A stretch of 64,000 nt of DNA from Pseudomonadota bacterium (GTDB taxonomy: Bacteria > Desulfobacterota > Desulfarculia > Desulfarculales > Desulfarculaceae): the NCBI GenBank assembly GCA_018896025.1, contig JAHIND010000026.1:170659-234658 (forward strand), read 5' to 3'. Below are positions 32,867 through 41,856 of the stretch, in pieces; within the stretch, counting starts at the first letter, position 1; each line of letters opens with the position of its first letter. Made by a program: the position numbers and the translations under genes. The notes beneath the pieces are model-generated. The model worked only from the letters and a program-made list of their open reading frames with translations. It was not told the DNA's origin and ran no database searches.

Positions 32867-34330
32867 ATGTCTCTCCTAAAAGGATTAATATCTAACTCGA
32901 TTGTTTATTCTTTACCACCGATTATATCATCGGTAGGCAACCTAATTTTACTTCCAATCTGGACGGCTTATTTATCCCCTACTGACTACGGCATCCTCAC
33001 CATGCTGGCAGTAGCCGGCAATATAATGACTTTGCTCGTTTGGCTGAATATTAATTCAGGTGTTTTACGTTTTTATCACCAATACCAGGGCGAGGAGCGG
33101 CCAAAATATCTTGGTACAATGGCTATTGGCGTTCTTGTGTGGAGCCTGCTTGTATCGTCTGTTTTTATTGTGTTTATTCACTTTTTGTCGGGACTATTTT
33201 TTTCAGAAGAATCAAACAAGTATTTGCCTTTTATGGTTGCGGAAGTATGCATCGTTTTCACTAGTGCTTCTTCAATAATTATTGGAGCCATCTACATAAA
33301 CCAGCAGAAGTCAAAGAAATGGAGCTTGTTACAATTAATATCGTGGGTATTAACGGTCATGTTTTCTATATATTTCGTGGTTTATGGGGGAGAAGGAGCG
33401 TGGGGAAAAGTTAAAGGCCAATTGATTGTCGCGATATGTTTGTTTTTTGTTTATTGGGTATTGTCTTTGAAATACCTTGCCTGGTGTTTCTCGTGGCGAA
33501 TATTTAAAGAAACACTCCTGTTCGGGATGCCGTTGCTTTTTAAAGGTGCTTCTCAGTTTGCCTTTCAGTACTCCGGCCGTTGGATATTGGAGCGCACCTC
33601 TTCGCTGGACCAAGTGGGCCTTTACGGCTTTTCCGACTCGGTGGCCCAGTTGATGCGGGTTCCCTTCCGAGCCTTTTCCACCGCCTGGATGCCCGTGTTC
33701 TACAAGGAAGCCACCGCCGACCCCGAGGCGGCCAAGAGCCTGACCAGGGAGATGTCCTTTTACTGGGCCATTTTCATGCTTTCAGTCACCCTTATTTTTT
33801 GCCTTAACATCAAATCCTTAATCATTCTCTTGGTGAACGTGCGCTACCAGGTGGACGTGGTCTACCAAAGCATCGCGATTCTGGCCCTCGGCTATTTTCT
33901 GGCCAGCCTTCAAGTTTTTTTTATCTACAGCCTGGGTTTCATGAAAAAAACCATGTCCATCTTCATGGCATCGCTGCTGGCCGCTGTACTCAATCTGGGG
34001 CTGAACCTGACCCTGATTCCCACCTACGGCATCCTGGCCGCGGCCTGGGCCACTGTGGCGGCGTACTCAGTGAGCTTGGTGTACATGGGGGTGCGCTCCC
34101 AGAAGCTGTTCAGGGTCTCCTTCAAGTGGGCACTCTTTGCACGGGGATTGCTGCTTGCCTTGGCCGCCTACGGGACAAGCGCTTTGTTGCCCCTGGAAAA
34201 TCCCTGGTTTTCACTGGCGGCCAACACCGGATTATTCACCTTGTACCTAGTCGGCTTATTGGCCTTTGGAGTGGTGCAGCCCGCTATGCTCAAAGAGGCC
34301 TGGACCAGGATCGCAAACGCCCGAGATTAG
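32867..34330 (+). CDS. Wzx-type polysaccharide flippase
   Basis: This 487-residue protein has 12-14 hydrophobic segments and starts GLISNSIVYSLPPIISSVGNLILLP, typical of the polysaccharide exporter (MOP/PST) superfamily. It would flip undecaprenyl-linked repeat units across the inner membrane. Base composition changes inside the gene. Codons before about 33560 are AT-rich like the preceding gene, and those after it use the GC-rich host pattern. The reading frame is intact. A mosaic gene formed by recombination is the simplest explanation. Confidence 0.88.
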   Translation: MSLLKGLISNSIVYSLPPIISSVGNLILLPIWTAYLSPTDYGILTMLAVAGNIMTLLVWLNINSGVLRFYHQYQGEERPKYLGTMAIGVLVWSLLVSSVFIVFIHFLSGLFFSEESNKYLPFMVAEVCIVFTSASSIIIGAIYINQQKSKKWSLLQLISWVLTVMFSIYFVVYGGEGAWGKVKGQLIVAICLFFVYWVLSLKYLAWCFSWRIFKETLLFGMPLLFKGASQFAFQYSGRWILERTSSLDQVGLYGFSDSVAQLMRVPFRAFSTAWMPVFYKEATADPEAAKSLTREMSFYWAIFMLSVTLIFCLNIKSLIILLVNVRYQVDVVYQSIAILALGYFLASLQVFFIYSLGFMKKTMSIFMASLLAAVLNLGLNLTLIPTYGILAAAWATVAAYSVSLVYMGVRSQKLFRVSFKWALFARGLLLALAAYGTSALLPLENPWFSLAANTGLFTLYLVGLLAFGVVQPAMLKEAWTRIANARD

Positions 34331-34398
34331 GCCGACGGACTGGCCGACCGGGCGGAGCAATTGGGAAAACATCTTAATAGAAGAGGCAAATACGTAGC

Positions 34399-35553
34399 GT
34401 GAAACGTAAGATATGCGTGCTGGTGACCGCACGACCCAGCTATTCCCGCATAAAGACCGCCCTCAAGGCCATACAGGAGCACCCCGACCTGGAGTTGCAA
34501 CTGGTGGTGGCCGGTTCGGCCTTGTTGGACCGCTACGGCCAGGTGGTCAAGCTCATCGAGAAGGACGGCTTCGAGATCGCCCGCAAGGTCTACATCATCA
34601 TGGAGGGCGAGAACCTGGTCACCTCGGCCAAGTCCACCGGCATCGCGGTGGTGGAGTTGACCACGGTGTTTGACCATCTCAAGCCCGACGCGGTGGTTTC
34701 GGTGGCCGACCGCTTCGAGACCCTGGCCACGGCGGTGTCCGCCGCCTACATGAACATACCCCTGGCTCACGTGCAGGGCGGCGAGGTGACCGGCTCCATA
34801 GACGAGAAGGTGCGCCACGCGGTGACCAAGCTGGCCGACCTGCACTTCGTGGCCAACCAGATGGCCGCCGAACGGGTGATCCGCATGGGCGAAGAGCCCG
34901 CTACGGTATTCGTCACCGGATGCCCTTCGGTGGACCTGGCCGCCCGCGTGGCCCGGGACAGGGCTCTGGATTTTGATCCCACAGAAAAATACGGCGGAGT
35001 CGGGGCTGAGGTGGACATATCCAAGGGCTACCTGGTGGTCATGCAACACCCGGTAACCACCGAGCACAACCTGGCCAGGGAGCATATCAACCAGACCTTG
35101 GCGGCGGTCAAGGCCAGCGGTTTGCAGGCCCTGTGGTTCTGGCCAAACGTGGACGCCGGTTCCGACGGCACCTCCAAAGGGTTACGCTCTTTCCGGGAAA
35201 ATAACGGCGGCATCCCCATCCGGTTTTTCAAGAACATGTATTCAGAGGATTTCCTGCGGCTGCTGTGCAACTGCCGCTGTCTGGTGGGCAACTCCAGCGT
35301 GGGCATCCGCGAGTGCTCCTATCTGGGAGTGCCGGCGGTGAACATCGGCTCACGCCAGGTGGGCCGCCAGCGCGGGGCCAACGTCACCGACGTGCCCTAC
35401 GACAAAGACGCCATTCTGGCGGCCATCCACGAAAATCACGCCAACGGCCACTGCCCCTGCGAAACCATCTACGGCGACGGTAACGCTGGAAAAAGCATCG
35501 CTGATTTGCTGGCCAAGGTGGAGCTGACCATAACCAAAAGACTGACGTACTGA
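34399..35553 (+). CDS. Hydrolysing UDP-GlcNAc-type 2-epimerase (NeuC/LegG family)
   Basis: This 384-residue GT-B-like epimerase starts KRKICVLVTARPSYSRIKTAL and contains SVADRFETLATAVSAAYMNIPLAHVQGGEVTGSIDEKVRHA and VGNSSVGIRE. These are strings of the NeuC/LegG branch, which releases UDP while forming ManNAc or 2,4-diacetamido-2,4,6-trideoxymannose. With the NeuB- and NeuA-like genes at 57.8-60.7 kb it gives the core of a nonulosonic acid pathway, although it lies 22 kb from them. The start is GTG 34399 with AAGAGG 12 bases upstream. Confidence 0.87.
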   Translation: MKRKICVLVTARPSYSRIKTALKAIQEHPDLELQLVVAGSALLDRYGQVVKLIEKDGFEIARKVYIIMEGENLVTSAKSTGIAVVELTTVFDHLKPDAVVSVADRFETLATAVSAAYMNIPLAHVQGGEVTGSIDEKVRHAVTKLADLHFVANQMAAERVIRMGEEPATVFVTGCPSVDLAARVARDRALDFDPTEKYGGVGAEVDISKGYLVVMQHPVTTEHNLAREHINQTLAAVKASGLQALWFWPNVDAGSDGTSKGLRSFRENNGGIPIRFFKNMYSEDFLRLLCNCRCLVGNSSVGIRECSYLGVPAVNIGSRQVGRQRGANVTDVPYDKDAILAAIHENHANGHCPCETIYGDGNAGKSIADLLAKVELTITKRLTY

Positions 35554-35642
35554 ATTATGCGCTGGGCGCCCGTGACTATGGTTTGTTTGCAGCAGCGCGG
35601 CCGAAAAGCTGTGAAAAAGGCCACGGTTAAAAAGGACTGATA

Positions 35643-36503
35643 ATGGGTGATGATGCCTACAAACGCGGCAGCGTTAAGGAGTTCAACCTCAACTGGAAGG
35701 ACCGGGAGGAGCGCCTTTACAACCATTGGGCGGCTGCAGCGCCGAAAAACCAGATTCAGTTTGCTTTCAAAAACCACTGGGAAGTGTTCCAGGAGATTTT
35801 GGGCCTTTTGACCGGCGGGCACTTTTTGGAGGTGGGTTGCGGGCGGGGCACGCTATCCAGTTTCTTCGCGGATGCCGGTTTCTCCACTACCATGCTAGAC
35901 ACCAGCATGGAGGTGCTGAAGGTGGCCCAGAACATCTTCCACCACAACGGGCACCGAGCGGACTACGTGCAGGGCGACGCCAACAACCTGCCTTTCAAGG
36001 ATGAGCGCTTCGATGTTATTGGCAGCATCGGACTGTTGGAGCATTTCGAAGACGTGGGGCCCCTTTTGGCTGAGCAGTGGCGAATCCTCAAGCCCGGAGG
36101 CTGGTTGCTCAACTACATCGTTCCGGAACGGCCCGACAACTGCCAGCGCTGGTTCAATTGGGTTAATGCCTTATTAAAATTATTTGCCGCGGCATGGAGC
36201 AAAAAATCCGGCGCGGTTGTCGCAAAAGAGCCGATCTACAGAAACGATTTCGACTCATCGGTATATGTCAAGGCGTTGGAGCCGATGAGCATCAAGCAGA
36301 TATTCGTCAGCGGCATGTATCCGGTGCCCATGGTCAGCCATTCTCCGGAATTTCCGTTCACCCTGTTGCCATCCACCCTGGAAAGAATCCTCGTGTCTAT
36401 TTTTGGAGCGGTCGTGCGTATACGTGGCACCTTTACCGGAAGAAACGGTTGGTTGTGTGATGAGGGTTGGGGGCAAGCCTTTTTGGTCGCCGTACAAAAA
36501 TAA
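35643..36503 (+). CDS. SAM-dependent methyltransferase
   Basis: This 286-residue class I methyltransferase has FLEVGCGRGTLSSFFADAGF as SAM motif I, MLDTSMEVLKVAQN as motif II, and FDVIGSIGLLEHFEDVGPLLAEQWRILKPGGWLLNYIVPE. It probably methylates a sugar or a glycan end in the cytoplasm. AAGGA lies shortly before the ATG. It lies between the NeuC-like epimerase and a deacetylase in the same orientation. Confidence 0.82.
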   Translation: MGDDAYKRGSVKEFNLNWKDREERLYNHWAAAAPKNQIQFAFKNHWEVFQEILGLLTGGHFLEVGCGRGTLSSFFADAGFSTTMLDTSMEVLKVAQNIFHHNGHRADYVQGDANNLPFKDERFDVIGSIGLLEHFEDVGPLLAEQWRILKPGGWLLNYIVPERPDNCQRWFNWVNALLKLFAAAWSKKSGAVVAKEPIYRNDFDSSVYVKALEPMSIKQIFVSGMYPVPMVSHSPEFPFTLLPSTLERILVSIFGAVVRIRGTFTGRNGWLCDEGWGQAFLVAVQK

Positions 36504-36619
36504 TCGATGAGTTGTAAACGGTATTCCCCTTATTTAAGCGTTGTAAAAAAGGAATTGGTGCTGATGATTGATTGCGCTTGGGTCCGGCCAACCAAACCTG
36601 GTAATCGCGGATAGTTGTC

Positions 36620-37546
36620 ATGTTAGCGGTTATGTATCATTACGTGCGGCCCAGGGAAAAGCACCTCAAGTATTCTCATTTCCTGGAGATGGATGAGTTT
36701 CGTTCGCAACTGGACACCCTCCAGGCCGAGCAGGGGGCCGTGAGCCAGGAGGATTTCCTGCGGATCGTCGATGGGCGGATGGAAATCCCGGAAAAGGGTT
36801 TCTTGCTCACCTTCGACGACGGACTCAAAGATCATTACCGCTACGTACTCCCCGAGCTTGTCCATAGGGGCCTCTGGGGAATGTTCTTCGTGCCCAGCGG
36901 GCAATACCGCAGCCAAAGAATGTTGAATGTGCACGGCCTGCATTATTTGCTGGGCAACTTCGGCGGTGAACAGGTGCACCGGCATCTTGAGGGCATCCTT
37001 ACGGCGCAAGACATCGTCCAGGAATACCTGGAGCGCTACAAGGAGAATATGTACGTGCTAAAAGGTCAGGACGACGACGAAATCAAGGTTAAGAGACTTA
37101 TAAATTATTTCGTGCGCAAGGACCGTCAGGACGAAATCATGGACCGTCTTGCCGATTCGCTGGGCCAGTCCTTGGGCATGGTTCAGGAATATTATTTAAC
37201 CGCCGAGGAAATCGCCGAGATGGACCGCTGCGGAATGTTGATGGGCGGCCACGGCAAGACCCACGCCATTTTGAGCCAGCTTAGCCCGGAGCAGCAGGAA
37301 CAGGAGATCGTGGACTCCTATGAATTCCTAAGCGATATCGTGGGCCAGGGGCGGCCGCGCACCTTTTGTTATCCCCACGGCCAGCCTTACACCTTTACCG
37401 AAGAGACCAAAGGCATACTCAGAAAGCACGGCTGCCGCCTGTCCTTCGCGGTGGGCAATCGGCCGGTGGAGCAAGACGACATAGCAAGCGGATCACTTGC
37501 CTTGCCTCGCTACAACTGCGCCCAATTGGAACTTATACATCAGTAG
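36620..37546 (+). CDS. Polysaccharide deacetylase (carbohydrate esterase 4-like)
   Basis: This 308-residue protein has the NodB/CE4 metal motif LTFDDGLKDH (about 66-75), a second motif MGGHGKTH and a third at FCYPHGQPY. It has no signal peptide, so a cytoplasmic substrate, or an intermediate at the inner face of the membrane, is likely. Such genes in surface-glycan loci remove N-acetyl groups or act on amino-sugar precursors. The exact substrate is unknown. No clear ribosome site precedes the ATG. Confidence 0.82.
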   Translation: MLAVMYHYVRPREKHLKYSHFLEMDEFRSQLDTLQAEQGAVSQEDFLRIVDGRMEIPEKGFLLTFDDGLKDHYRYVLPELVHRGLWGMFFVPSGQYRSQRMLNVHGLHYLLGNFGGEQVHRHLEGILTAQDIVQEYLERYKENMYVLKGQDDDEIKVKRLINYFVRKDRQDEIMDRLADSLGQSLGMVQEYYLTAEEIAEMDRCGMLMGGHGKTHAILSQLSPEQQEQEIVDSYEFLSDIVGQGRPRTFCYPHGQPYTFTEETKGILRKHGCRLSFAVGNRPVEQDDIASGSLALPRYNCAQLELIHQ

Positions 37547-37570
37547 GTATTTCGGCTGACGCACAGAAAC

Positions 37571-38941
37571 ATGCGAAAAAGAATACTGATATCCGTCATG
37601 ATCCAGCGCGATGTAAAGTACCTGCTGGATACCAAACTTTACGAGATGCTCAAAGAAAAATTCGAGGTGATTCTGCTGGTTGGCATCCCCTACGACCGTG
37701 ACTTTGAAAAGTCATACGGCGGGGACCACGTAAGCATAGTCAATATTAATGTTGATAACGCTAAGCCGGTCCCCGGCGCCGTCCAAAAGGTTTTCATGAA
37801 ATACCTTTTGTTTCATTTGGATTTTATGCTGGGCGATCAAGAAATCGGCAGGTTCAATCAGTCTATAAAGAAGAAAATTTATCCCAGGCAGTACAAAATA
37901 TGTAAGACAATTTATAAATTTTCACCGCTTTTCATGGCCGGTCCGGTGTTCAGCCGTTTGGCCGGACGCTTGTTCAAGCATAAAAAAATCGAAGAAATTG
38001 TGGGCCGACACCGGCCCGACCTGGTCATATCCACCACTCCGGCCAAACTATTCATCGAGTACTGCCTGCATCGCGCCGCCAAAAAGGAAGGCATTCCCCT
38101 GGTGTTTTATCCATCCTCCTGGGACGACTTCACCCGGTCGGGGATATTCCCCTTTGCGCCGGACAAGGTTTTGTCCTGGGGCCCGGAGATGAGCCGCCAC
38201 GCGGTTGAGTTCCTGGGCTTGCCGAAATCTGGCATCGTGGACGTTGGCCAGGTGAGGATGGAGGCCTCCAGGGAAATCAAGGCGTCCCAAAGCGCCCTGC
38301 GCAGGCACTTTGATATTCCCGAGGACCATAAGGTCATCCTGGTTGCCACCAACCGGCCCCACATGGGGCTCGCCCTGCCGAGGATCATCGCCGAGCTGTT
38401 GGAGGATATGGAGGCGGGCAGGTTGGGCAAGGCGGTTTTGCTCCTTAGGCCCAACAACACCAGGCCTGAGAATCAACGGGTCTATATCGAGAGGTTCAAA
38501 GATCATCCCCTGGTGCGAATCAACCTGCCGGAGTCAGATGGAGATGAATCTTGGCGCGGCCAAGCCTCCCTGCAATGGCGTGAGATCATCTCCAGTGTGG
38601 ACGTTGTGGTGACGGTATGCTCCATGATGATCCTGGAGGCCTTCCACTATGACGTTCCGGTGGTCAATCCCAACTATAATTACGGCATGTTGAACCAGTA
38701 CGGCCTTGATTACGTATTCAATTACGACCGCGAGGTTTTCCAGAGCATTAGCCGAATGGGCGGCACCACCATGGCCGATGACCGGGAAGGTCTGGTAAAG
38801 GCGCTCAAGGCCTACCTGGAAGACCCCGCTTTGCATCAGGACCGGCGCGAGCGGGTGATGGAGCAATGGGACGCGCGGCCTGCGCCGCCGGACACCCGTA
38901 GCGCCACGGCTCTGCGGGCGTTGGAGGGGTCGTTGGCTTAA
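37571..38941 (+). CDS. GT-B-type glycosyltransferase or polysaccharide synthesis protein
   Basis: This 456-residue cytoplasmic protein has two Rossmann-like halves. The first includes PDLVISTTPAKLFIEYCLHRAAKKEGIPLVFYPSSWDD. The second has VILVATNRPHMG, VLLLRPNNTR and VDVVVTVCSMMILEAFHYDVPVVNPNYNYG, the last resembling the donor-binding region of GT-B enzymes and the CDP-glycerol transferase/CapG-like group. It probably adds a sugar or polyol phosphate to the growing repeat. The family assignment is moderate. Confidence 0.7.
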   Translation: MRKRILISVMIQRDVKYLLDTKLYEMLKEKFEVILLVGIPYDRDFEKSYGGDHVSIVNINVDNAKPVPGAVQKVFMKYLLFHLDFMLGDQEIGRFNQSIKKKIYPRQYKICKTIYKFSPLFMAGPVFSRLAGRLFKHKKIEEIVGRHRPDLVISTTPAKLFIEYCLHRAAKKEGIPLVFYPSSWDDFTRSGIFPFAPDKVLSWGPEMSRHAVEFLGLPKSGIVDVGQVRMEASREIKASQSALRRHFDIPEDHKVILVATNRPHMGLALPRIIAELLEDMEAGRLGKAVLLLRPNNTRPENQRVYIERFKDHPLVRINLPESDGDESWRGQASLQWREIISSVDVVVTVCSMMILEAFHYDVPVVNPNYNYGMLNQYGLDYVFNYDREVFQSISRMGGTTMADDREGLVKALKAYLEDPALHQDRRERVMEQWDARPAPPDTRSATALRALEGSLA

Positions 38942-39001
38942 TGCGGCGTCAAAACCATCGGCACCGGAAAGGCGCGGCCCCAGCCGCACGAGGAGTTTAG
39001 C

Positions 39002-39709
39002 ATGGCTGATTGGAACCAGGTGGAAAGGCATTTCGACCAGGCCGATGCGGCTATGTTGCGGGGCGAAAACCACCTATCTGCCGACTTGCGCTACGCCGCC
39101 TACATCCTGCAGGTTTGCTCACCTAAATCCGGGGCGGAGATCCTCGATGTCGGCTGCGGCGATGGAGTGGTCTGCCGAGCGATCAAGCAGCTACGGCCCG
39201 ACCTGAGCATTTCCGGGGTGGATATCTCCTCTGTGCTCATCGAAAAGGCCCAGGCAGCCGGAGAGGGCATCGCCTACCAGGTCGCTAACGTGGTGGAACA
39301 GGAATTTTTCCTTTCCGCCCGCTTTGACCTAATTTTCTCCTTTTCATTTGCGCGATACCTGGACGCGGACGAGTTGACCAAACTTAACCGGACGCTTCTA
39401 TCCAAGCTGCACCTGGGCGGCAAGGTTTGCCACTTGTCCATACCCGACAGGCGTAAATGGCTTTTGTACTGCGTTTGCAATCAACTGAACCAGGGCCGTA
39501 GCCAAGCCAGGGCCTGGGCCATGGGAGTGGCGATCACCTTGGCTAAGTTGCGCGATCCCAAGATGAGCGACGGCATCAGCCGCTGGCATCGCGCCGCCCG
39601 GCTCCTGGCTGCCCTGCCGCCTGATGTGCGAGCTCGGATCAATAGGCCGAGCGACAGTTGGTACCGCTTCGATTTGATCGCCGAGAGCTCCGAATCCACC
39701 CATGAGTAA
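39002..39709 (+). CDS. SAM-dependent methyltransferase
   Basis: This 235-residue class I methyltransferase has ILDVGCGDGVVCRAIKQLRPDL as SAM motif I, ISGVDISSVLIEKAQ as motif II, and FDLIFSFSFARYLDADEL. GAGGAG-like bases precede the ATG. Its last eight bases overlap the start of the FemAB-like gene, so the two are translationally coupled and may modify the same sugar. Confidence 0.8.
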   Translation: MADWNQVERHFDQADAAMLRGENHLSADLRYAAYILQVCSPKSGAEILDVGCGDGVVCRAIKQLRPDLSISGVDISSVLIEKAQAAGEGIAYQVANVVEQEFFLSARFDLIFSFSFARYLDADELTKLNRTLLSKLHLGGKVCHLSIPDRRKWLLYCVCNQLNQGRSQARAWAMGVAITLAKLRDPKMSDGISRWHRAARLLAALPPDVRARINRPSDSWYRFDLIAESSESTHE

Positions 39710-40703
39710 AAGCTCCGCAAACCATGTTCGCTTCCTCACTCCCGAGGAGATGCCTCTTTGGGACGAGTTGGTCAAGGCCTCTGTCCAGGGGTCGGTGTTT
39801 TGTTATTCCTGGTGGCTGCAAGCGACCTGTGGCGAACCCAAGGTGTTGGGGCTCTTCAAGGGCGACCGGCTGGAGGCGGGCATTCCGGTGTTCATCAAGA
39901 AACGCTGGTTCATCACCGCCTGCCTGATGCCCAAGCTCACCCAAACCTGGGGCGTGATTATGGCTCCCATGCCGGGCAAGAAGGTCACTCGGGCTTCGCG
40001 CCAGACTGCCATATGCCAGGCCTTTGCCCGGAAACTCAGGCGCTACCCCATTTTTCAACAAACCTTCAGCCCGCGTTTTCAAACGTGGCTACCGTTTTAC
40101 TGGCAAGGCTACAAAGAAAAAGGCGGGGTCACCTACGTCCTGGACGACCTCACCGATCCCGAGCGTATTTTGGCCGACATGCACCAAAACACGCGCAATC
40201 TCATCAAAAAAGCCCAAAACCAAAACATCCAGGTGGCGCCGTGCGGGATCGACGACCTTTTGGAGATGTCACGCAAATCCTTTGAGCGGCAGGGCGATCA
40301 ACTGCATTATCCCGAAAAAATCTTGCGGGCCATTCACGAGCAAGCCTGTGCGCGGGAGGCGGGCGCGTGTTTTGCCGCCCGGGATCAGGATGGCCGGATG
40401 CATGGAGCGGCCTTCTTGGTGTGGGATCATCACCGCGCCTACTACCTGGTGGGCGGGGGCGACCCCGGCCTGCGCTCCAGCGGGGCATCTTCGCTGCTTT
40501 TGTGGCACATGATTCTTTTTGCGGCCCAGCGCTCACAGGTCTTTGACTTCGAGGGCTCCATGGTGCCGGGCATAGAACATTCGTTTCGCTCTTTCGGGGC
40601 CAGGCAGGAGCACCTTCACCTAATCTATCGCCTCCCCTTGCTGGCCGAGTTCGCCTATTTGGCCAAGGAACGGCTTATCAGGAGAAAAAGAGAGGAAGGC
40701 TAG
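39702..40703 (+). CDS. FemAB/GNAT-like acyltransferase
   Basis: This 333-residue protein of the BioF2-like/FemAB class has SVFCYSWWLQATCGEPKVLG near the N-terminus, NTRNLIKKAQNQNIQVAPCG in the middle, and AAFLVWDHHRAYYLVGGGDP and VFDFEGSMVPGIEHSFRSFGA near the end. These are typical of polysaccharide-locus N-acyltransferases that attach amino acids or acyl groups to amino sugars. The acyl donor is unknown. A 6-bp GC hairpin (40705-40710 with 40718-40723) follows the gene without a T run. Confidence 0.75.
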   Translation: MSKSSANHVRFLTPEEMPLWDELVKASVQGSVFCYSWWLQATCGEPKVLGLFKGDRLEAGIPVFIKKRWFITACLMPKLTQTWGVIMAPMPGKKVTRASRQTAICQAFARKLRRYPIFQQTFSPRFQTWLPFYWQGYKEKGGVTYVLDDLTDPERILADMHQNTRNLIKKAQNQNIQVAPCGIDDLLEMSRKSFERQGDQLHYPEKILRAIHEQACAREAGACFAARDQDGRMHGAAFLVWDHHRAYYLVGGGDPGLRSSGASSLLLWHMILFAAQRSQVFDFEGSMVPGIEHSFRSFGARQEHLHLIYRLPLLAEFAYLAKERLIRRKREEG

Positions 40704-40753
40704 GAGCCGCCCCGCACGCGGCTATCCTCAGTTTTGCCAACCGTGGAAATTTC

Positions 40754-41821
40754 ATGCGCTATTTGATTACATCCAACGTGGGCCTGGGCAACATGATCCT
40801 CAAGACGCCCATGTTCAAGGCCATCCAGGCCCTGGACCCGGGCGCGGAGATCGACGTCATGGCCAACAACCGCGCCGGGGCGGTGGACGTGATCCGGGGC
40901 CTGCCGGAGTTAAGGAACGCCTACGAGTTCCAGACCGCCGAGTCGCCCCGGAGGCGCAAGGAATTTGCCCGGCTTATCCGCGATAACAAATACGACGTGG
41001 CTCTGATCCCCATGGACGGAGGACCGGGCTGGTTGCGCCTGATTCTCTGGCGGTCCCGTATCCCCAAGAAGGTGCAGCTTTGCGCGGTGCCGGGCAACCG
41101 CCTGTGGGAGAGGGCTCAACTGGTCCTACTGCATCGCCGCATTGAATTCGTTCCTTGGCTGGTGGGACGCCACGAAATAGACATGAACCTGGACCTGGTG
41201 CAGGCCTTGATTAAAAAACCCCTGCATCGGAACTACCAGACCTCGGTGTGCTATCAGCCGGACAAGGAAGTCGTTGCCCGCTTCGGCTTGCCTTCACGCT
41301 ATGTGTGCTTGCAAGTGGGAGCGGCCGAAGGCCTGCACACGCCCAAACGCTGGCCGGTGGAAAATTTCTCGCGCCTGATACGGGCCTTGGGCGAACGCTA
41401 TCCGGATATCGGCTTGGTTACCGTGGGCACCCCAAGGGAATACGAGATGTTCGTGGCCCCGCTGATGGAGGACCATCCCCAGTTGATCAACACCGCGGGC
41501 CGCACCGACATCGGCCAGCTATGCAACGTCCTCCAGGGGGCCGAGGCCGTGGTCACCCACGACAGCGGGATCATGCACATCGCCAACGCCCTGGACTCGC
41601 GCCTCATCGCCTTGTACGGACCCACCGACTTCACCCGCACCCGTCCCTTGGGTGAAAACGCGGTGGTGCTTCGCCAGGATTTACCCTGCGCTCCCTGTAT
41701 GTTCGGAAGCGGCGGGCCCAGCGAGTCGGAGATTTATGAAAGCTGTCCCCAACTGGAATGCATGGCCGAAATTTCGGTGAACGATGTGCTGGATGCTTTA
41801 CAAAAGGCCTTGAAAAACTGA
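40754..41821 (+). CDS. Glycosyltransferase family 9 (heptosyltransferase-like)
   Basis: This 355-residue protein starts YLITSNVGLGNMILKTPMFKAIQ, the family-9 opening. It continues with VCLQVGAAEGLHTPKRWPVENFSRLI and the donor-binding TDIGQLCNVLQGAEAVVTHDSGIMHIANALDSRLIALYGPTDFTRTRP. Cysteines near the end (LPCAPCMFGSG ... CPQLECM) resemble the usual CSPC region. It probably adds heptose or another sugar from an ADP- or nucleotide-linked donor. Confidence 0.87.
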   Translation: MRYLITSNVGLGNMILKTPMFKAIQALDPGAEIDVMANNRAGAVDVIRGLPELRNAYEFQTAESPRRRKEFARLIRDNKYDVALIPMDGGPGWLRLILWRSRIPKKVQLCAVPGNRLWERAQLVLLHRRIEFVPWLVGRHEIDMNLDLVQALIKKPLHRNYQTSVCYQPDKEVVARFGLPSRYVCLQVGAAEGLHTPKRWPVENFSRLIRALGERYPDIGLVTVGTPREYEMFVAPLMEDHPQLINTAGRTDIGQLCNVLQGAEAVVTHDSGIMHIANALDSRLIALYGPTDFTRTRPLGENAVVLRQDLPCAPCMFGSGGPSESEIYESCPQLECMAEISVNDVLDALQKALKN

Positions 41822-41856
41822 GGGCAGCCGAGCCCATCCGGGAGCGGTTCTAGGCA

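Noticed and set aside
31887..33560. A complete mobile element in the AT-rich stretch
   Set aside because: No transposase, integrase, tRNA or flanking repeats were seen. Recombination between surface-antigen loci explains the composition better.
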